A stretch of 64,000 nucleotides of DNA, taken from NCBI GenBank assembly GCA_000307305.1, contig DF158889.1, positions 1 to 64,000 of the forward strand, written 5' to 3'. This stretch comes from Enterobacteriaceae bacterium B14. GTDB taxonomy: Bacteria > Pseudomonadota > Gammaproteobacteria > Enterobacterales > Enterobacteriaceae. The notes beneath the pieces were generated by a model that ran no database searches, had not been told where the DNA came from, and saw only the letters and a program-made list of their open reading frames with translations. The position numbers were made by a program, and so were the translations under genes. Below are positions 15,852-24,377 of this stretch, piece by piece (within the stretch, counting starts at the first letter, position 1; every line of letters begins with the position of its first letter).

Positions 15852-18283
15852 GATACGGATCAGTGTGTAGTGGAATAGAGGCCGCTAGCGTTGCGTGGGA
15901 ACCCCTGGGATGGATGCCAGCATGGTTTGCTGAGATAGAAAAATTTCCTAGTGCTGTTTTAGCACATCATTGGCCTGATGTACCAAATCTAGGCGATATG
16001 ACAAAAATAGCCGAACAGGTAACAGCCGGTCATGTAGAGGCTCCCGACATTTTAGTCGGTGGCACGCCGTGTCAGGCGTTCAGTGTGGCTGGATTACGAA
16101 ACGGGCTTGATGATGCCAGAGGGCAATTAACCCTCTCATATGTGGAACTATTGGATGCAATCGACAACAAGCGCCGTGAGCGCGGAGAAAAAGAAGCGAT
16201 CGCCGTCTGGGAAAACGTCCCGGGTGTCCTCAGCAGCAAAGACAACGCGTTCGGCTGCTTTCTGGCAGGACTTGCCGGAGAAAGCAGCGAGTTGCAGCCA
16301 GCAGGGGGAAAATGGACGCACGCAGGTTGTGTGTCTGGACCACAAAGGGCTATCGCCTGGCGTGTCCTTGATGCTCAATTTTTCGGAGTGGCCCAACGTC
16401 GTCGCCGTGTGTTTGTTATCGCAAGCGCTAGAGCAGACGTCGATCCCGCAAAAATACTTTTTGAGTTCGGTAGCGTGCGCAGGAATACTCCGCCGAGCCG
16501 AGAAGCGCGGCAAGGCTCTGCCGCCCCTTCTGGGACAAGTATTGCGGCAGGTAGCTATTGGGACTCAGAGATAAACCCACACCCGACGCTAAACCAATCC
16601 CACAACGTTGGCGGCAGTGGGTTTGTCGGTCAAAAGTGGCCAGCAGATATTGCATGTACTCTAAATGCTGCATTTGGCTCAAAACTTGGTCTAGAAGACC
16701 AGCATATCAACGGCGGTGCTCCGTTATTTGTTCCAGTTACACCTACCAGCCAGAATCCAGCGATTGCTCTCTCAGTTGCACTGCGCGGGCGCGATGGTGG
16801 CGCCACTGCGGAACTCGGAGATAATTTGGCTGGTGCATTACGAGCTAGTACTGGCGGCGGAGATAAACCTCATGTTTTGACCTATTCGAATGTTAGTCGC
16901 ACATTGCTGGGTAAACCTAATGATAGCATGGCTGAGGATTTGGATACCTATGTGATTAATAGCGCCGTGGCCTTCGCCGAGAATAGCCGCGCAGAAGTTC
17001 GACTAGAAAATGGTGATGGAAAAATTACAGGAACACTATCAACCGGCGGAGGAAAACCAGGTCAAGGCATACCTGCGATAGCAATCGCAGGTAGCACAAT
17101 TGGACGCACACCCGCTAATGGTGGCAACGGCACTGGATTTAGCGAGGATATTAGTTACACGCTAACAAAAACAGATCGCCGCGCCGTAACAGACAGAATG
17201 GCAGTTCGTCGCCTAACCCCTGTTGAGTGCGAGCGGTTACAGGGATTTCCAGACAACCATACTCTGATTCCTGTTAGCGCCAGTAAAAAAATTACTGAGG
17301 ATGAATACTTATATATCCGTTCTCATAGACCAGAAATAACAGCGGAAGACGCCCACCGTTTAGCCAAAGATGGCCCACGATATCAAGCGATTGGCAATTC
17401 AATGGCTGTCCCCGTAATGAAATGGATCGGTTCATCAATGAAAAAACACATTCCTTCTAATATTGAAAATTCAGATAAAAAGAAACCATTTTTAAAATGG
17501 GCTGGTGGCAAGTTATCAGTGATTGACCAGATAAAGCCTCATCTCCCAGATGGAAAGCGGTTTATTGAGCCCTTTGTTGGTGCTGGCTCAGTCTTCATGA
17601 ATGTCGATCATCCGATTAAGTTACTTGGTGATGTGAACGGTGACCTGATAAATCTTTATCATCAAGCCTCAATTAACACAGCGGAGTTGATAGATTTATC
17701 AAGAAAATTGTTTGATGAAGGTAATAGCCAGGAGGCTTATATGCGTCATCGAACTAAATTCAATGCTGCCAAAGACAGCAAGTTGCTAAGGGCCGCACTA
17801 TTTCTATATCTCAACAAACACGGCTTTAATGGGCTCTGCCGCTATAACCTTAGCGGTGAATTTAATGTCAGCTTTGGTAGTTACAAAACCGTTTATTTCC
17901 CTGATGCCGAGTTGCTGGAATTTGCTAAAAATGCGCATAACTGCATGTTTTTTCATGCGGGCTATGAGAAATTAATTCAAATGGCTGGTGACGGTGATGT
18001 TGTGTTTTGCGATCCTCCGTATATTCCTCTGGAAAATACGGAGGGATTTACACACTACCATATTAAAAAATTTGGCATGGATGACCATATAGACTTAGTT
18101 AAGATGTTATGTGCAGCACACCGCCGGGGGGCGAGTATTGTAATAACAAACAGTGGATCTACTGAGTCTAAAGAACTCTATCAACGACATGGATTTACTA
18201 TCCATAATCTCCACGCTAAACGCTCAATAAGCGCAGCCGGATCTACTCGTAAAGGCGTAACAGATATCATAGCAGTGCTATAG
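15848..18283 (+). CDS. dmt: Bifunctional DNA methyltransferase, C5-cytosine plus N6-adenine (P1 Dmt type)
   Basis: 811 aa, GTG start giving MRYGSVCSGIEAAS. The first half is a C5-cytosine methyltransferase: motif I at the N-terminus, PCQ with catalytic Cys75 (GGTPCQAFSVAG), ENVPG near 121, the target-recognition region, and the closing YQAIGNSMAVPV near 515. The second half is a Dam-family N6-adenine methyltransferase: KPFLKWAGGK near 547, FVGAGSVF, and catalytic DPPY in FCDPPYIPL near 722. P1 Dmt is the same fusion. The Dam half could methylate GATC in the pac cluster and the replication origin, making both independent of the host Dam. Confidence 0.92.
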   Translation: MRYGSVCSGIEAASVAWEPLGWMPAWFAEIEKFPSAVLAHHWPDVPNLGDMTKIAEQVTAGHVEAPDILVGGTPCQAFSVAGLRNGLDDARGQLTLSYVELLDAIDNKRRERGEKEAIAVWENVPGVLSSKDNAFGCFLAGLAGESSELQPAGGKWTHAGCVSGPQRAIAWRVLDAQFFGVAQRRRRVFVIASARADVDPAKILFEFGSVRRNTPPSREARQGSAAPSGTSIAAGSYWDSEINPHPTLNQSHNVGGSGFVGQKWPADIACTLNAAFGSKLGLEDQHINGGAPLFVPVTPTSQNPAIALSVALRGRDGGATAELGDNLAGALRASTGGGDKPHVLTYSNVSRTLLGKPNDSMAEDLDTYVINSAVAFAENSRAEVRLENGDGKITGTLSTGGGKPGQGIPAIAIAGSTIGRTPANGGNGTGFSEDISYTLTKTDRRAVTDRMAVRRLTPVECERLQGFPDNHTLIPVSASKKITEDEYLYIRSHRPEITAEDAHRLAKDGPRYQAIGNSMAVPVMKWIGSSMKKHIPSNIENSDKKKPFLKWAGGKLSVIDQIKPHLPDGKRFIEPFVGAGSVFMNVDHPIKLLGDVNGDLINLYHQASINTAELIDLSRKLFDEGNSQEAYMRHRTKFNAAKDSKLLRAALFLYLNKHGFNGLCRYNLSGEFNVSFGSYKTVYFPDAELLEFAKNAHNCMFFHAGYEKLIQMAGDGDVVFCDPPYIPLENTEGFTHYHIKKFGMDDHIDLVKMLCAAHRRGASIVITNSGSTESKELYQRHGFTIHNLHAKRSISAAGSTRKGVTDIIAVL

Positions 18284-18299
18284 CCGTAATTTAAATAGA

Positions 18300-18326
18300 A
18301 AAGCCCACGATTGTGGGCTTTGTTTT
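18300..18326 (+). terminator. Terminator after dmt
   Basis: AAGCCCAC (18301-18308) / GTGGGCTT (18313-18320), loop GATT, then TTTGTTTT. Confidence 0.8.
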
Positions 18327-18448
18327 CTGCTATTCCGCTTTTAATTTATAGCTAACAAAACAATTAATTAAGTTCATCAGTGAATATTTTCACAAGTAAC
18401 CGTTTTGCGATATCATCTGATAATGGTGCATACATCGAAGGAAAATAT

Positions 18449-18703
18449 ATGTCAAGAGAACTCATCATTGCGCGGATCGAAAAGCTCAATTTAAAAGAGT
18501 GCGGAGCAGAAATCTTTATTGAACTGAATAACTTCCGTGTTGAGGAACCACTAACTATTTCTCAATTAAAAACGCATGCTAGACATTTAAAGAATTCTCT
18601 TTCCGACAAGGGAATTTCAATAAAAACGACTCAGTCACAAGAACTTGTTGCCGCATTTCATGGGTTCAAAAACTGGCGTGAAGTTACATCCATACTGAAA
18701 TAA
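18449..18703 (+). CDS. Small protein with a GRP/glyoxalase-related C-terminal motif
   Basis: 84 aa from the ATG at 18449, which has GAAGGA in front; the frame is open upstream to 18380. The last 25 residues (TTQSQELVAAFHGFKNWREV) resemble the small 'glyoxalase-related protein' domain found on many plasmids and phages, whose function is not known. It stands alone after the dmt terminator. Confidence 0.55.
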   Translation: MSRELIIARIEKLNLKECGAEIFIELNNFRVEEPLTISQLKTHARHLKNSLSDKGISIKTTQSQELVAAFHGFKNWREVTSILK

Positions 18704-18749
18704 TAAACTAGCATATTCGGGGGGCAAGAAGTCCCCCATAAACTGCAAA

Positions 18750-19397
18750 TCAGTATTCCTTTTTGATCTCTTTCAAAAAGGAACCGTCTTTATTGAGTAA
18801 GTTCCAGACATCGTATGAACCACCGCCTTTCTTCAACTTATGCTGATATGCCGTGATATAACCTGCATACTTTCCAGTATTCACTACGTTAAAGTTATTC
18901 CCTGGCGCAAAAAATTCACTCTTAACCCCTTCTTCCGTCATTGATGGCAGGTGAAAGCGTCTAATCGCATCGCTGGTGGGCCATGTGGACGAACGGTAAT
19001 ACACATACTTATCGTATGGGTTGTATTTTATACCTCTAAAGCCGATATCAACTTTTTTTGGATCCACATCGCCTATGTCTTCTAGCAGAATCGTACTGCT
19101 TCCATCGGACAAACTACCAATAATAAGCGCTGGTGGCGGCTCGCCTTCGTATTCTGATTGCCCATGATTTACGGTCGATAACATGAGTTCATCACTAATG
19201 ATCGTGAAACTTGTTACCTCATACATGGCGCTACTAAGTAGAGTGCTGGCGAAGTTGGTATTATTCAAACAGGGAGTGCCTGCAATCTCATGGAACCCTT
19301 GCTTTGTTGATTCCTCGCATGAACTAGCAATAACCTGACCTGAAGCAGCAAGCAGTGCTGTACTGAGTAAAATTGATTTGAATTTAGCCACAAACAT
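18750..19397 (-). CDS. Secreted protein of unknown function
   Basis: 215 aa. Residues 1-24 are a Sec signal peptide (basic start, LLSTALLAASG core, probable cut after VIAS-S). The mature part has two early Cys (SCEES...TPCLN), which may form a disulphide, and strand-rich repeats. It stands alone on the minus strand between a terminator-ended operon and a toxin-antitoxin pair, the typical place of a lysogenic conversion gene. No family recognised. Confidence 0.65.
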   Translation of the reverse strand: MFVAKFKSILLSTALLAASGQVIASSCEESTKQGFHEIAGTPCLNNTNFASTLLSSAMYEVTSFTIISDELMLSTVNHGQSEYEGEPPPALIIGSLSDGSSTILLEDIGDVDPKKVDIGFRGIKYNPYDKYVYYRSSTWPTSDAIRRFHLPSMTEEGVKSEFFAPGNNFNVVNTGKYAGYITAYQHKLKKGGGSYDVWNLLNKDGSFLKEIKKEY

Positions 19398-19552
19398 TTA
19401 CCTATATTTATAAAAACAAAGGACTATATAGAAAATGAGTTGAATTGGCTTTTATTTAGATCCCATTTTGTTAAAGTCACGACTTATTGCTACTCATTGA
19501 AGTCAAGAACCGCATCAGGCATGGCTGAATGTCACGATGCCTTATAACCCAT

Positions 19553-19849
19553 TCAAATCGCACGCAGCGTTTCTACAACGCTTGGATCCTTCTCTATCAG
19601 CGATAGCATCTTCATAGCCATGCCACTAGGAACCCGTCGTTCTAATTCCCAGCTCTGGACCACAGACGGGCTAGCACCTAGCATTTGTGCAAATTCAGCC
19701 TGACTCATACTAAACCGCTTGCGAATTGACTTTACGTCAGGGATAGAATGGCGATGTACATTCTCTGGGTTTGGCTGTATTTCATCATTCTCAATAGCAA
19801 CCATTTCATTTACGCTGTCAATCAGCGTATCAAACAAGTTCTTATCCAT
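19553..19849 (-). CDS. HTH antitoxin, HigA-type
   Basis: 98 aa. The C-terminal half is an XRE-family HTH (FSMSQAEFAQMLGASPSVVQSWE) followed by RRVPSG, as in HigA/NadS-type antitoxins. It is encoded directly downstream of the toxin, toxin first, as is usual for higBA. The start follows GAGGG. It probably binds the palindromes at 20257-20305 to repress the pair. Confidence 0.85.
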   Translation of the reverse strand: MDKNLFDTLIDSVNEMVAIENDEIQPNPENVHRHSIPDVKSIRKRFSMSQAEFAQMLGASPSVVQSWELERRVPSGMAMKMLSLIEKDPSVVETLRAI

Positions 19850-19894
19850 AAATTTACCCTCGTTATGGAGAGGTTAACCGCCCGAAGGCGGTGG

Positions 19895-20218
19895 TTATTT
19901 CATGAGTTGAATAGCGCTCTTAATTTGGGATTTTTGCTCTTGCGTTAAGTCACTTTGCGCATTTTTCGGATACATCAACAATAAATACAATCGTCCGCTT
20001 GCGGTCCTTACATAATAAATAATCCTAACACCGCCACGCTTACCCATTCCCTTGCGGTTCCAACGAATCTTTTTACATCCGCCAGTATGACTAATTGTGT
20101 CACCCGCATCATGATGTTTCAGTAGATAACTTTGAAATTCCTGAAACTCATCATCTTCTATAAGTTCCTTTCGTTGCCTACTGAATGCGGTGGTTTCGAT
20201 AAACTCCAAATAATCCAT
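19895..20218 (-). CDS. RelE/HigB-type mRNA interferase toxin
   Basis: 107 aa from the ATG at 20218, which follows GGAGCGG; the longer frame to 20272 would run through the operator. Sequence features: helical start, then IRWNRKGMGKRGGVRIIYY and LYLLLMYPK, the core strands of the HigB2/RelE fold in which the basic residues cut ribosome-bound mRNA. Partner antitoxin follows 45 bases downstream. Confidence 0.85.
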   Translation of the reverse strand: MDYLEFIETTAFSRQRKELIEDDEFQEFQSYLLKHHDAGDTISHTGGCKKIRWNRKGMGKRGGVRIIYYVRTASGRLYLLLMYPKNAQSDLTQEQKSQIKSAIQLMK

Positions 20219-20256
20219 CGTTACCGCTCCATTTCTGCCTACATGTAAATAGTACA

Positions 20257-20305
20257 CGTACCAAGTACGCATATCAAGTAATAATACGTACAGGGTACGT
20301 ATTAT
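20257..20305 (-). promoter_or_regulatory. Tandem palindromic operators of the higBA-type operon
   Basis: Perfect 11-bp arms ATAATACGTAC (20281-20291) and GTACGTATTAT (20295-20305) with a 3-base spacer, and a second site with the same core, CGTAC-CAA-GTACG (20257-20269). Both lie upstream of the toxin start, about 24 bp centre to centre. Confidence 0.65.
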
Positions 20306-20384
20306 TTAATGCAAACAAAAAGACCACCTCATCACAGGTGGCCTAATAAATTACTTAATCAATGACTCGAATGTATTGCAGGCG

Positions 20385-20909
20385 TTACTCGTTGTCTTCA
20401 AATAAAGATTTGATTGATTTTGTGGGGTAAAACAAAGAATTGCTGTTATTTCCTGTTAGCGCAATAAATCCAAGATGCTGATAAAATGACTTGGCTCTAT
20501 CATTCAGCGCATCCACAAAAAGCCCATGTATACCCACCGCCATTGATGCCTGATAAACAACTCTCATGGCATGAGTAACAAGCAAGTCCCCATATCCTTT
20601 ACCTTGCATGGAATTATCAATAGCGAGCCTCCCTAGCGTGATACTTGGTGTGTTCTTATATGGAATTTTCTTCTGTTGGCTCTTGGATGGAAACGATTCT
20701 CGCTCAAAGCAACTACCTGATAACGTGTAATACCCTAATATTTTTGGTCCGTCTTTCGCTTTCATTACGTAAGCTTTTAAGATCTCCATCTCATGCTGTC
20801 TTCCTAATTGCTCTACAAGAAAGGCATTCAAAGAATCATCACCGCAATCAAACCTTTTTAGGTCGTACTCTGCACTATCAGTGAAAATAATTACCTCTAA
20901 GCCATCCAT
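20385..20909 (-). CDS. GNAT acetyltransferase toxin (TacT/AtaT type)
   Basis: 174 aa. GNAT motif A with acetyl-CoA loop is LGRLAIDNSMQGKGYGDLL (about 92-110); the C-terminal YQHLGF follows. The N-terminus FDCGDDSLNAFL is characteristic of the TA-associated GNAT toxins, which acetylate aminoacyl-tRNA. It begins two bases after the antitoxin stop, with GGAG in the antitoxin's last codons as ribosome site. Confidence 0.88.
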   Translation of the reverse strand: MDGLEVIIFTDSAEYDLKRFDCGDDSLNAFLVEQLGRQHEMEILKAYVMKAKDGPKILGYYTLSGSCFERESFPSKSQQKKIPYKNTPSITLGRLAIDNSMQGKGYGDLLVTHAMRVVYQASMAVGIHGLFVDALNDRAKSFYQHLGFIALTGNNSNSLFYPTKSIKSLFEDNE

Positions 20910-20911
20910 CT

Positions 20912-21181
20912 CTACTCCATTGACTGTAAGCGTTTAGCCGCTCGTTTTAGCCGCTCGTTAGGCATTGGTGGGTTATTGATTGCTTGCATTACTAAATTCC
21001 AAGAGTCTTCATTGAGGACCAATCGCTTGTGTCGTTCAATAACAACTTCAGCTCGTTTTGCCGCACTGGCAACCATGAACTGTGTAATTGTCAGGTTTTC
21101 CATTGCCGCAGCTTCTTCTATCAGGCTTTTATCATCAGGAGAAAGCCTGAGATCGATGCGTTCTTTCTTAAGTGCCGACAT
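20912..21181 (-). CDS. DUF1778 ribbon-helix-helix antitoxin
   Basis: 89 aa. RIDLRLSPDDKSLIEEAA...ITQFMVASA (residues about 8-42) is the DUF1778 RHH pattern. The C-terminal tail would neutralise the adjacent GNAT toxin. AGGA precedes the start. Confidence 0.88.
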   Translation of the reverse strand: MSALKKERIDLRLSPDDKSLIEEAAAMENLTITQFMVASAAKRAEVVIERHKRLVLNEDSWNLVMQAINNPPMPNERLKRAAKRLQSME

Positions 21182-21389
21182 AATTTATTCCTAGTTGCTG
21201 CGTTATTCTTAATTTTCTTGCTCAAAAGTACGGATGCCATCCGTACAAAATTAATTTAACAGATTTGTAGGGCGCTTTCCACTAAATCAGGCTGGTAAAT
21301 AAAATCTTTACGTTAAATGAGTAAAGCATCAATTGAGTAAATGATACTTTGATGGTTATAGCCCCATCTCCACAGGGCTATCCCTTGCC

Positions 21390-22142
21390 TTATTTCATCT
21401 TCATTAACGCCAAAAGTGAAGGAAATCTAGATTCAAAAAAATGTGGCTGCGTCTCTCTTGGATTGCCTGGTGAAGTGATGTTTTTCCCATATCTCAGCCC
21501 ATAGGCCGTCAAACACCAGAACGTCTTTTCTGATCCTTTACTCCTACTTGGTCTTGTCTTTTTCTCGACTACATCAATCTCTTGCAATAATTTATAGGCA
21601 TATTGAGATGATATATTTACGTCATGTTGCTTTAGTAAAGTCCTTAAAGCAGCCGTAGGCCTGCTTGAGCCGTCATTTGCATCAACTGGCGCATCAATGG
21701 CGTAACTTGGGACCAAATTTGGCAATCCCGCGAACTTCTGCAGTTGTTGAAGCCCTCCTAATCGAGAAGAGTTTGAGAGGTTTAAAAGTTTTGTCGCTGA
21801 CTCAAGTAAAAGTATGCCTGCCTGTACGGTTTCTATTTTATTGCTGGTGGTCGGGATCTGTACCTGGATTTGTTGTTCAAGTTCCTGCCATCGATCGACT
21901 AGTCGAGCTGTGAACTCGGGTGATAATTGAGCAACGACAATGTAACTATCTCTCTTCTCTAAACGGTACTCTGAAACCATTTGGCCTCTATGATTTTTAA
22001 CTTCCCCCATTGGGGGAAGTTGAATTACTCCCTTCTCAGCAAGCCTTTCAATAGATTGTTTTACTTTGTCGTGTCGAGACTCTACAAGTTCAGCAATTTC
22101 ACGGCTCGACATAGTAACAGCAGGTGCGGTTAATAGGCTCAT
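21390..22142 (-). CDS. Rha-family phage antirepressor-like regulator
   Basis: 250 aa from ATG 22142, which overlaps the previous TGA (ATGA) and has GGAGGT in front. Residues about 8-90 match the Rha domain: SSREIAELVESRHDKVKQSI, YRLEKRDSYIVVAQLSPEFTARLVDRW. The C-terminal domain (SSQYAYKLLQEIDVV-K) is winged-helix-like. In P1 the immI locus has c4-icd-ant, and this gene takes the ant place: coupled to a small gene whose translation a C4-like RNA would control. Confidence 0.78.
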   Translation of the reverse strand: MSLLTAPAVTMSSREIAELVESRHDKVKQSIERLAEKGVIQLPPMGEVKNHRGQMVSEYRLEKRDSYIVVAQLSPEFTARLVDRWQELEQQIQVQIPTTSNKIETVQAGILLLESATKLLNLSNSSRLGGLQQLQKFAGLPNLVPSYAIDAPVDANDGSSRPTAALRTLLKQHDVNISSQYAYKLLQEIDVVEKKTRPSRSKGSEKTFWCLTAYGLRYGKNITSPGNPRETQPHFFESRFPSLLALMKMK

Positions 22143-22558
22143 AACGACACCTCCACCAGCTGATCCAAATAAGCCCTGCAATAGGTGAGTTCCCTTAAGG
22201 CATCTTTAAGGCGATCGGAGATATTCCAGTCAATGTTGACGCTCTGAAGTTCAATGAGTGCATCTTCAATGCGCTCATAACTGGCTGCGACCAACTCTTT
22301 TAGTGAAGTTTCTTCTAACTCTTTTTCTACCTCTGAAACACCGTGAAAATGTTCGAAATCTTCTTCATCCCAAAGGTCGGCTATTGTGGAAGAAAGGCGT
22401 TTTGAATCGGCACCAGACAGAAAACCAATGTGTTGGCCAAGAACTGGGATACAGTCGGGCTCATCTCGGCTAATTCGAATATCGTAGCGGACTTTTTCTA
22501 TGGCTGAGAGCAGATATTGACGATCAACATTTAGATCTTGGGTAGGGGTAGTAGCCAT
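22139..22558 (-). CDS. Small acidic protein in the icd position, paralogue of the gene at 44451
   Basis: 139 aa, acidic and helical, not recognised by family. The segment DEPDCIPVLGQHIGFLSG matches DDPSCIPTMSQHISILSG in the protein encoded at 44451-44864, so the two are paralogues. Its ribosome site AGGAGG (22566-22571) lies within sequence complementary to the C4-like RNA just upstream, as icd does in P1. It is coupled to the Rha-type gene by ATGA. Confidence 0.7.
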   Translation of the reverse strand: MATTPTQDLNVDRQYLLSAIEKVRYDIRISRDEPDCIPVLGQHIGFLSGADSKRLSSTIADLWDEEDFEHFHGVSEVEKELEETSLKELVAASYERIEDALIELQSVNIDWNISDRLKDALRELTYCRAYLDQLVEVSL

Positions 22559-22616
22559 GTTTTGGCCTCCTGTAACGGTAAATTATTTCACCGCCAGGAG
22601 GTTCGAATCTCAAATG

Positions 22617-22712
22617 GGCGGTGAACTGGACGGGGTTCGAACTACCGGCGTTACAGGAACCGGCCCAACCAAGTTGGCCCCGCCCAGCCCACCATTGATC
22701 ATAGCGTGCGCA
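22617..22712 (-). ncRNA. C4-like antisense RNA, locus 1
   Basis: On the minus strand a core with a CCAAC/GTTGG hairpin (22659-22712) is followed by two 9-base segments, a (22649-22657) and b (22617-22625). They are perfectly complementary to a' (22569-22577) and b' (22587-22595) in the downstream leader; a' overlaps the Shine-Dalgarno site of the next gene. This is the logic of P1/P7 C4 RNA. The core is closely similar to that at 44963-45014. RNA ends are not defined by the sequence. Confidence 0.75.
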
Positions 22713-22724
22713 GGCGCTGGACAC

Positions 22725-22745
22725 AAAAAAAGACGCTGGCGCGTC
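22725..22745 (-). terminator. Terminator just upstream of the C4-like RNA
   Basis: On the minus strand GACGC-GCCA-GCGTC followed by seven T. It would stop transcripts arriving from upstream of the C4-like core, or act as an attenuator. Confidence 0.6.
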
Positions 22746-22876
22746 ATGTGTCGCCCGTAACATTTATCCAGGGTTCGAATCCCGATCACAGATTTTGCTG
22801 TGACCTAAAAACCATATCCCTGAATCAACTCAGTGGTCAACACATTTTCACGGCCTAACTTTGAATAGCTCAAAGT

Positions 22877-22890
22877 CATTTAAAACTAAA
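22877..22890 (+). promoter_or_regulatory. AAAACTAA box between the C4 locus and the PAAR gene
   Basis: CATTTAAAACTAAA followed by TATAAC-like sequence. A second, weaker copy (CATAAATAACTAAA, 23021-23034) lies 25 bases before the PAAR gene. The rest of 22746-23058 is AT-rich with no gene seen. Confidence 0.4.
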
Positions 22891-23058
22891 TCATTATAAC
22901 AAAATAATCAAATGATGTTTTTATCATTAAATCATTCAGTCTGAAAACATGCATATATGATAACTAATGGATAAAATAATAATGCTGAAATAAGATTCAC
23001 ATTGCTACAATGAAAAAAATCATAAATAACTAAACTTTTATCATCGGAAGAAAAAAAC

Positions 23059-23343
23059 ATGTCAGCAATCGGTACTTTAGATTCCATTTGTTCTGGTCAT
23101 GGGGGATTTCCACCACGACCACCAGCTGACGCCGAGCCTTTTTTTCAAGTTAATGGCATCCCTGTTCTAGTTGATGGCAAACAATATTTAGCCCATAGCG
23201 ATGGTGATAGCTCCCATGATGGGATCGCATTAACAACTCGCGGATGGTTCACGATTAATGGGCAAGGCGTAGTGTGCGTAGGGGATCCTGTTTCGTGTGG
23301 CTCTATCGTTGCAGTCGGTGACGACCTGATAGATATCAGTTGA
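23059..23343 (+). CDS. PAAR-type spike tip protein
   Basis: 94 aa. Gly-rich with the PAAR-like pattern GIPVLVDGK and GQGVVCVGDPVSCGSIVAVGDDLI; such proteins form the sharp cone at the end of the spike. Its partner would be the gp5-like spike encoded at 13689. ATG start after CGGAAG. Confidence 0.75.
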   Translation: MSAIGTLDSICSGHGGFPPRPPADAEPFFQVNGIPVLVDGKQYLAHSDGDSSHDGIALTTRGWFTINGQGVVCVGDPVSCGSIVAVGDDLIDIS

Positions 23344-23349
23344 GGTCCT

Positions 23350-24147
23350 ATGTTAGAGAAAGAGTATCAAATAGAGGCATATCACGCGATGAAAGCAGCT
23401 GGTGGAATTTTATCGCCTGCTGCTATAGGTCTATGTGGTGCAGCAAATAGCGCGGCGGTGAAACTATCAAGCGACTTATCGAAGATGATCGATAGTGAAT
23501 TAGAATACCCCGCAAAGCTGAAGCCTTTTCTTAACGAAATTAAGGGAATTGCAAGCAACTTCGAGGATGCCAGTGCGACTCTTAATGCCCACATTTCTAT
23601 TCTCTCTAAGCATAGCGAACTATCAGAACTATTTCGTCTAAATATCGGCTGGGATCTGTTCTTGAAAACGTCAGGTGATGGTTTAGATAGTGAGTTATGG
23701 ATTTCAACGGCCATAGCTGACACAGAAGTGTCTCAGGCATTATTGTCAGGTCTGACGGTCTACAATCTCGAAGACCTAGATAATGCAATGAGTAGCATAA
23801 ATAAAACGCTATCCAGTAGTTCAAGTTCTTCGTCTGGTACAACAAGAGAAGGCTCTGGTTCAGTAGGTGGATCATCAACACCTGAGATTAGCGCAAAACA
23901 ATACAAAGCGTTAGAAGATGCACTTCTAGCACTAGAGCCACTATCAGCCCCCCTATATGCAGCAAAACAAACGCTACTCACCCTGCATTCAAAAGCCAGA
24001 AAAAGCATTGAGGATGCATACAGTACTTTTGATGCCGCACTTCTTGTAACGATGCTGGATTCTATGGGCAGTGCTAAATACGTAAGCCTAGCTCGTAACA
24101 CACTTATGCCGCCTGACGTTGCCGCAGCATTGGACAATAAGCCATGA
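23350..24147 (+). CDS. Hypothetical phage protein, 265 aa
   Basis: Two helical halves joined by a Ser/Gly linker (about 157-180, with runs of SSSSSSS and GSGSVGG). No family recognised. It follows the PAAR gene by 6 bases and overlaps the membrane protein gene by 4, so it probably belongs to the same late operon. Confidence 0.65.
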   Translation: MLEKEYQIEAYHAMKAAGGILSPAAIGLCGAANSAAVKLSSDLSKMIDSELEYPAKLKPFLNEIKGIASNFEDASATLNAHISILSKHSELSELFRLNIGWDLFLKTSGDGLDSELWISTAIADTEVSQALLSGLTVYNLEDLDNAMSSINKTLSSSSSSSSGTTREGSGSVGGSSTPEISAKQYKALEDALLALEPLSAPLYAAKQTLLTLHSKARKSIEDAYSTFDAALLVTMLDSMGSAKYVSLARNTLMPPDVAAALDNKP

Positions 24148-24377
24148 AGACTTTTCTATCTGTTTTTCTATCTGCGGTATCTGGCGCTTTCTGCGCACTA
24201 ATTATTTCATTTACCTTCATCGGGGTCAGTCAGGAAGACAACATGAAATTGATTATGTCATCCCTAAATGAGATCAACGGACACCTTGAATACACGTATC
24301 AGCGTATAGATGATCTCAGTGAACAGTTCGATGCCAGATTTTTGGCACCACCGGAAAGAAATGTATGCCCAAAATAA
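24144..24377 (+). CDS. Small single-pass membrane protein, 77 aa
   Basis: One transmembrane segment (residues about 5-27, LSVFLSAVSGAFCALIISFTFIG) and a helical soluble tail. Directly upstream of and overlapping the spanin genes, so a holin-like or lysis-accessory role is possible but not shown. Confidence 0.65.
   Translation: MKTFLSVFLSAVSGAFCALIISFTFIGVSQEDNMKLIMSSLNEINGHLEYTYQRIDDLSEQFDARFLAPPERNVCPK

Noticed and set aside
16140-16824. Several open frames inside dmt in other frames.
   Set aside because: They are shadows of the strongly recognisable methyltransferase frame; no ribosome sites or known motifs.
22755-22790. GGTTCGAATCC resembles the T-arm of a tRNA.
   Set aside because: No D-arm, anticodon arm or matching acceptor strand on either strand; it belongs to the C4-locus leader, which is rich in TTCGAA strings.
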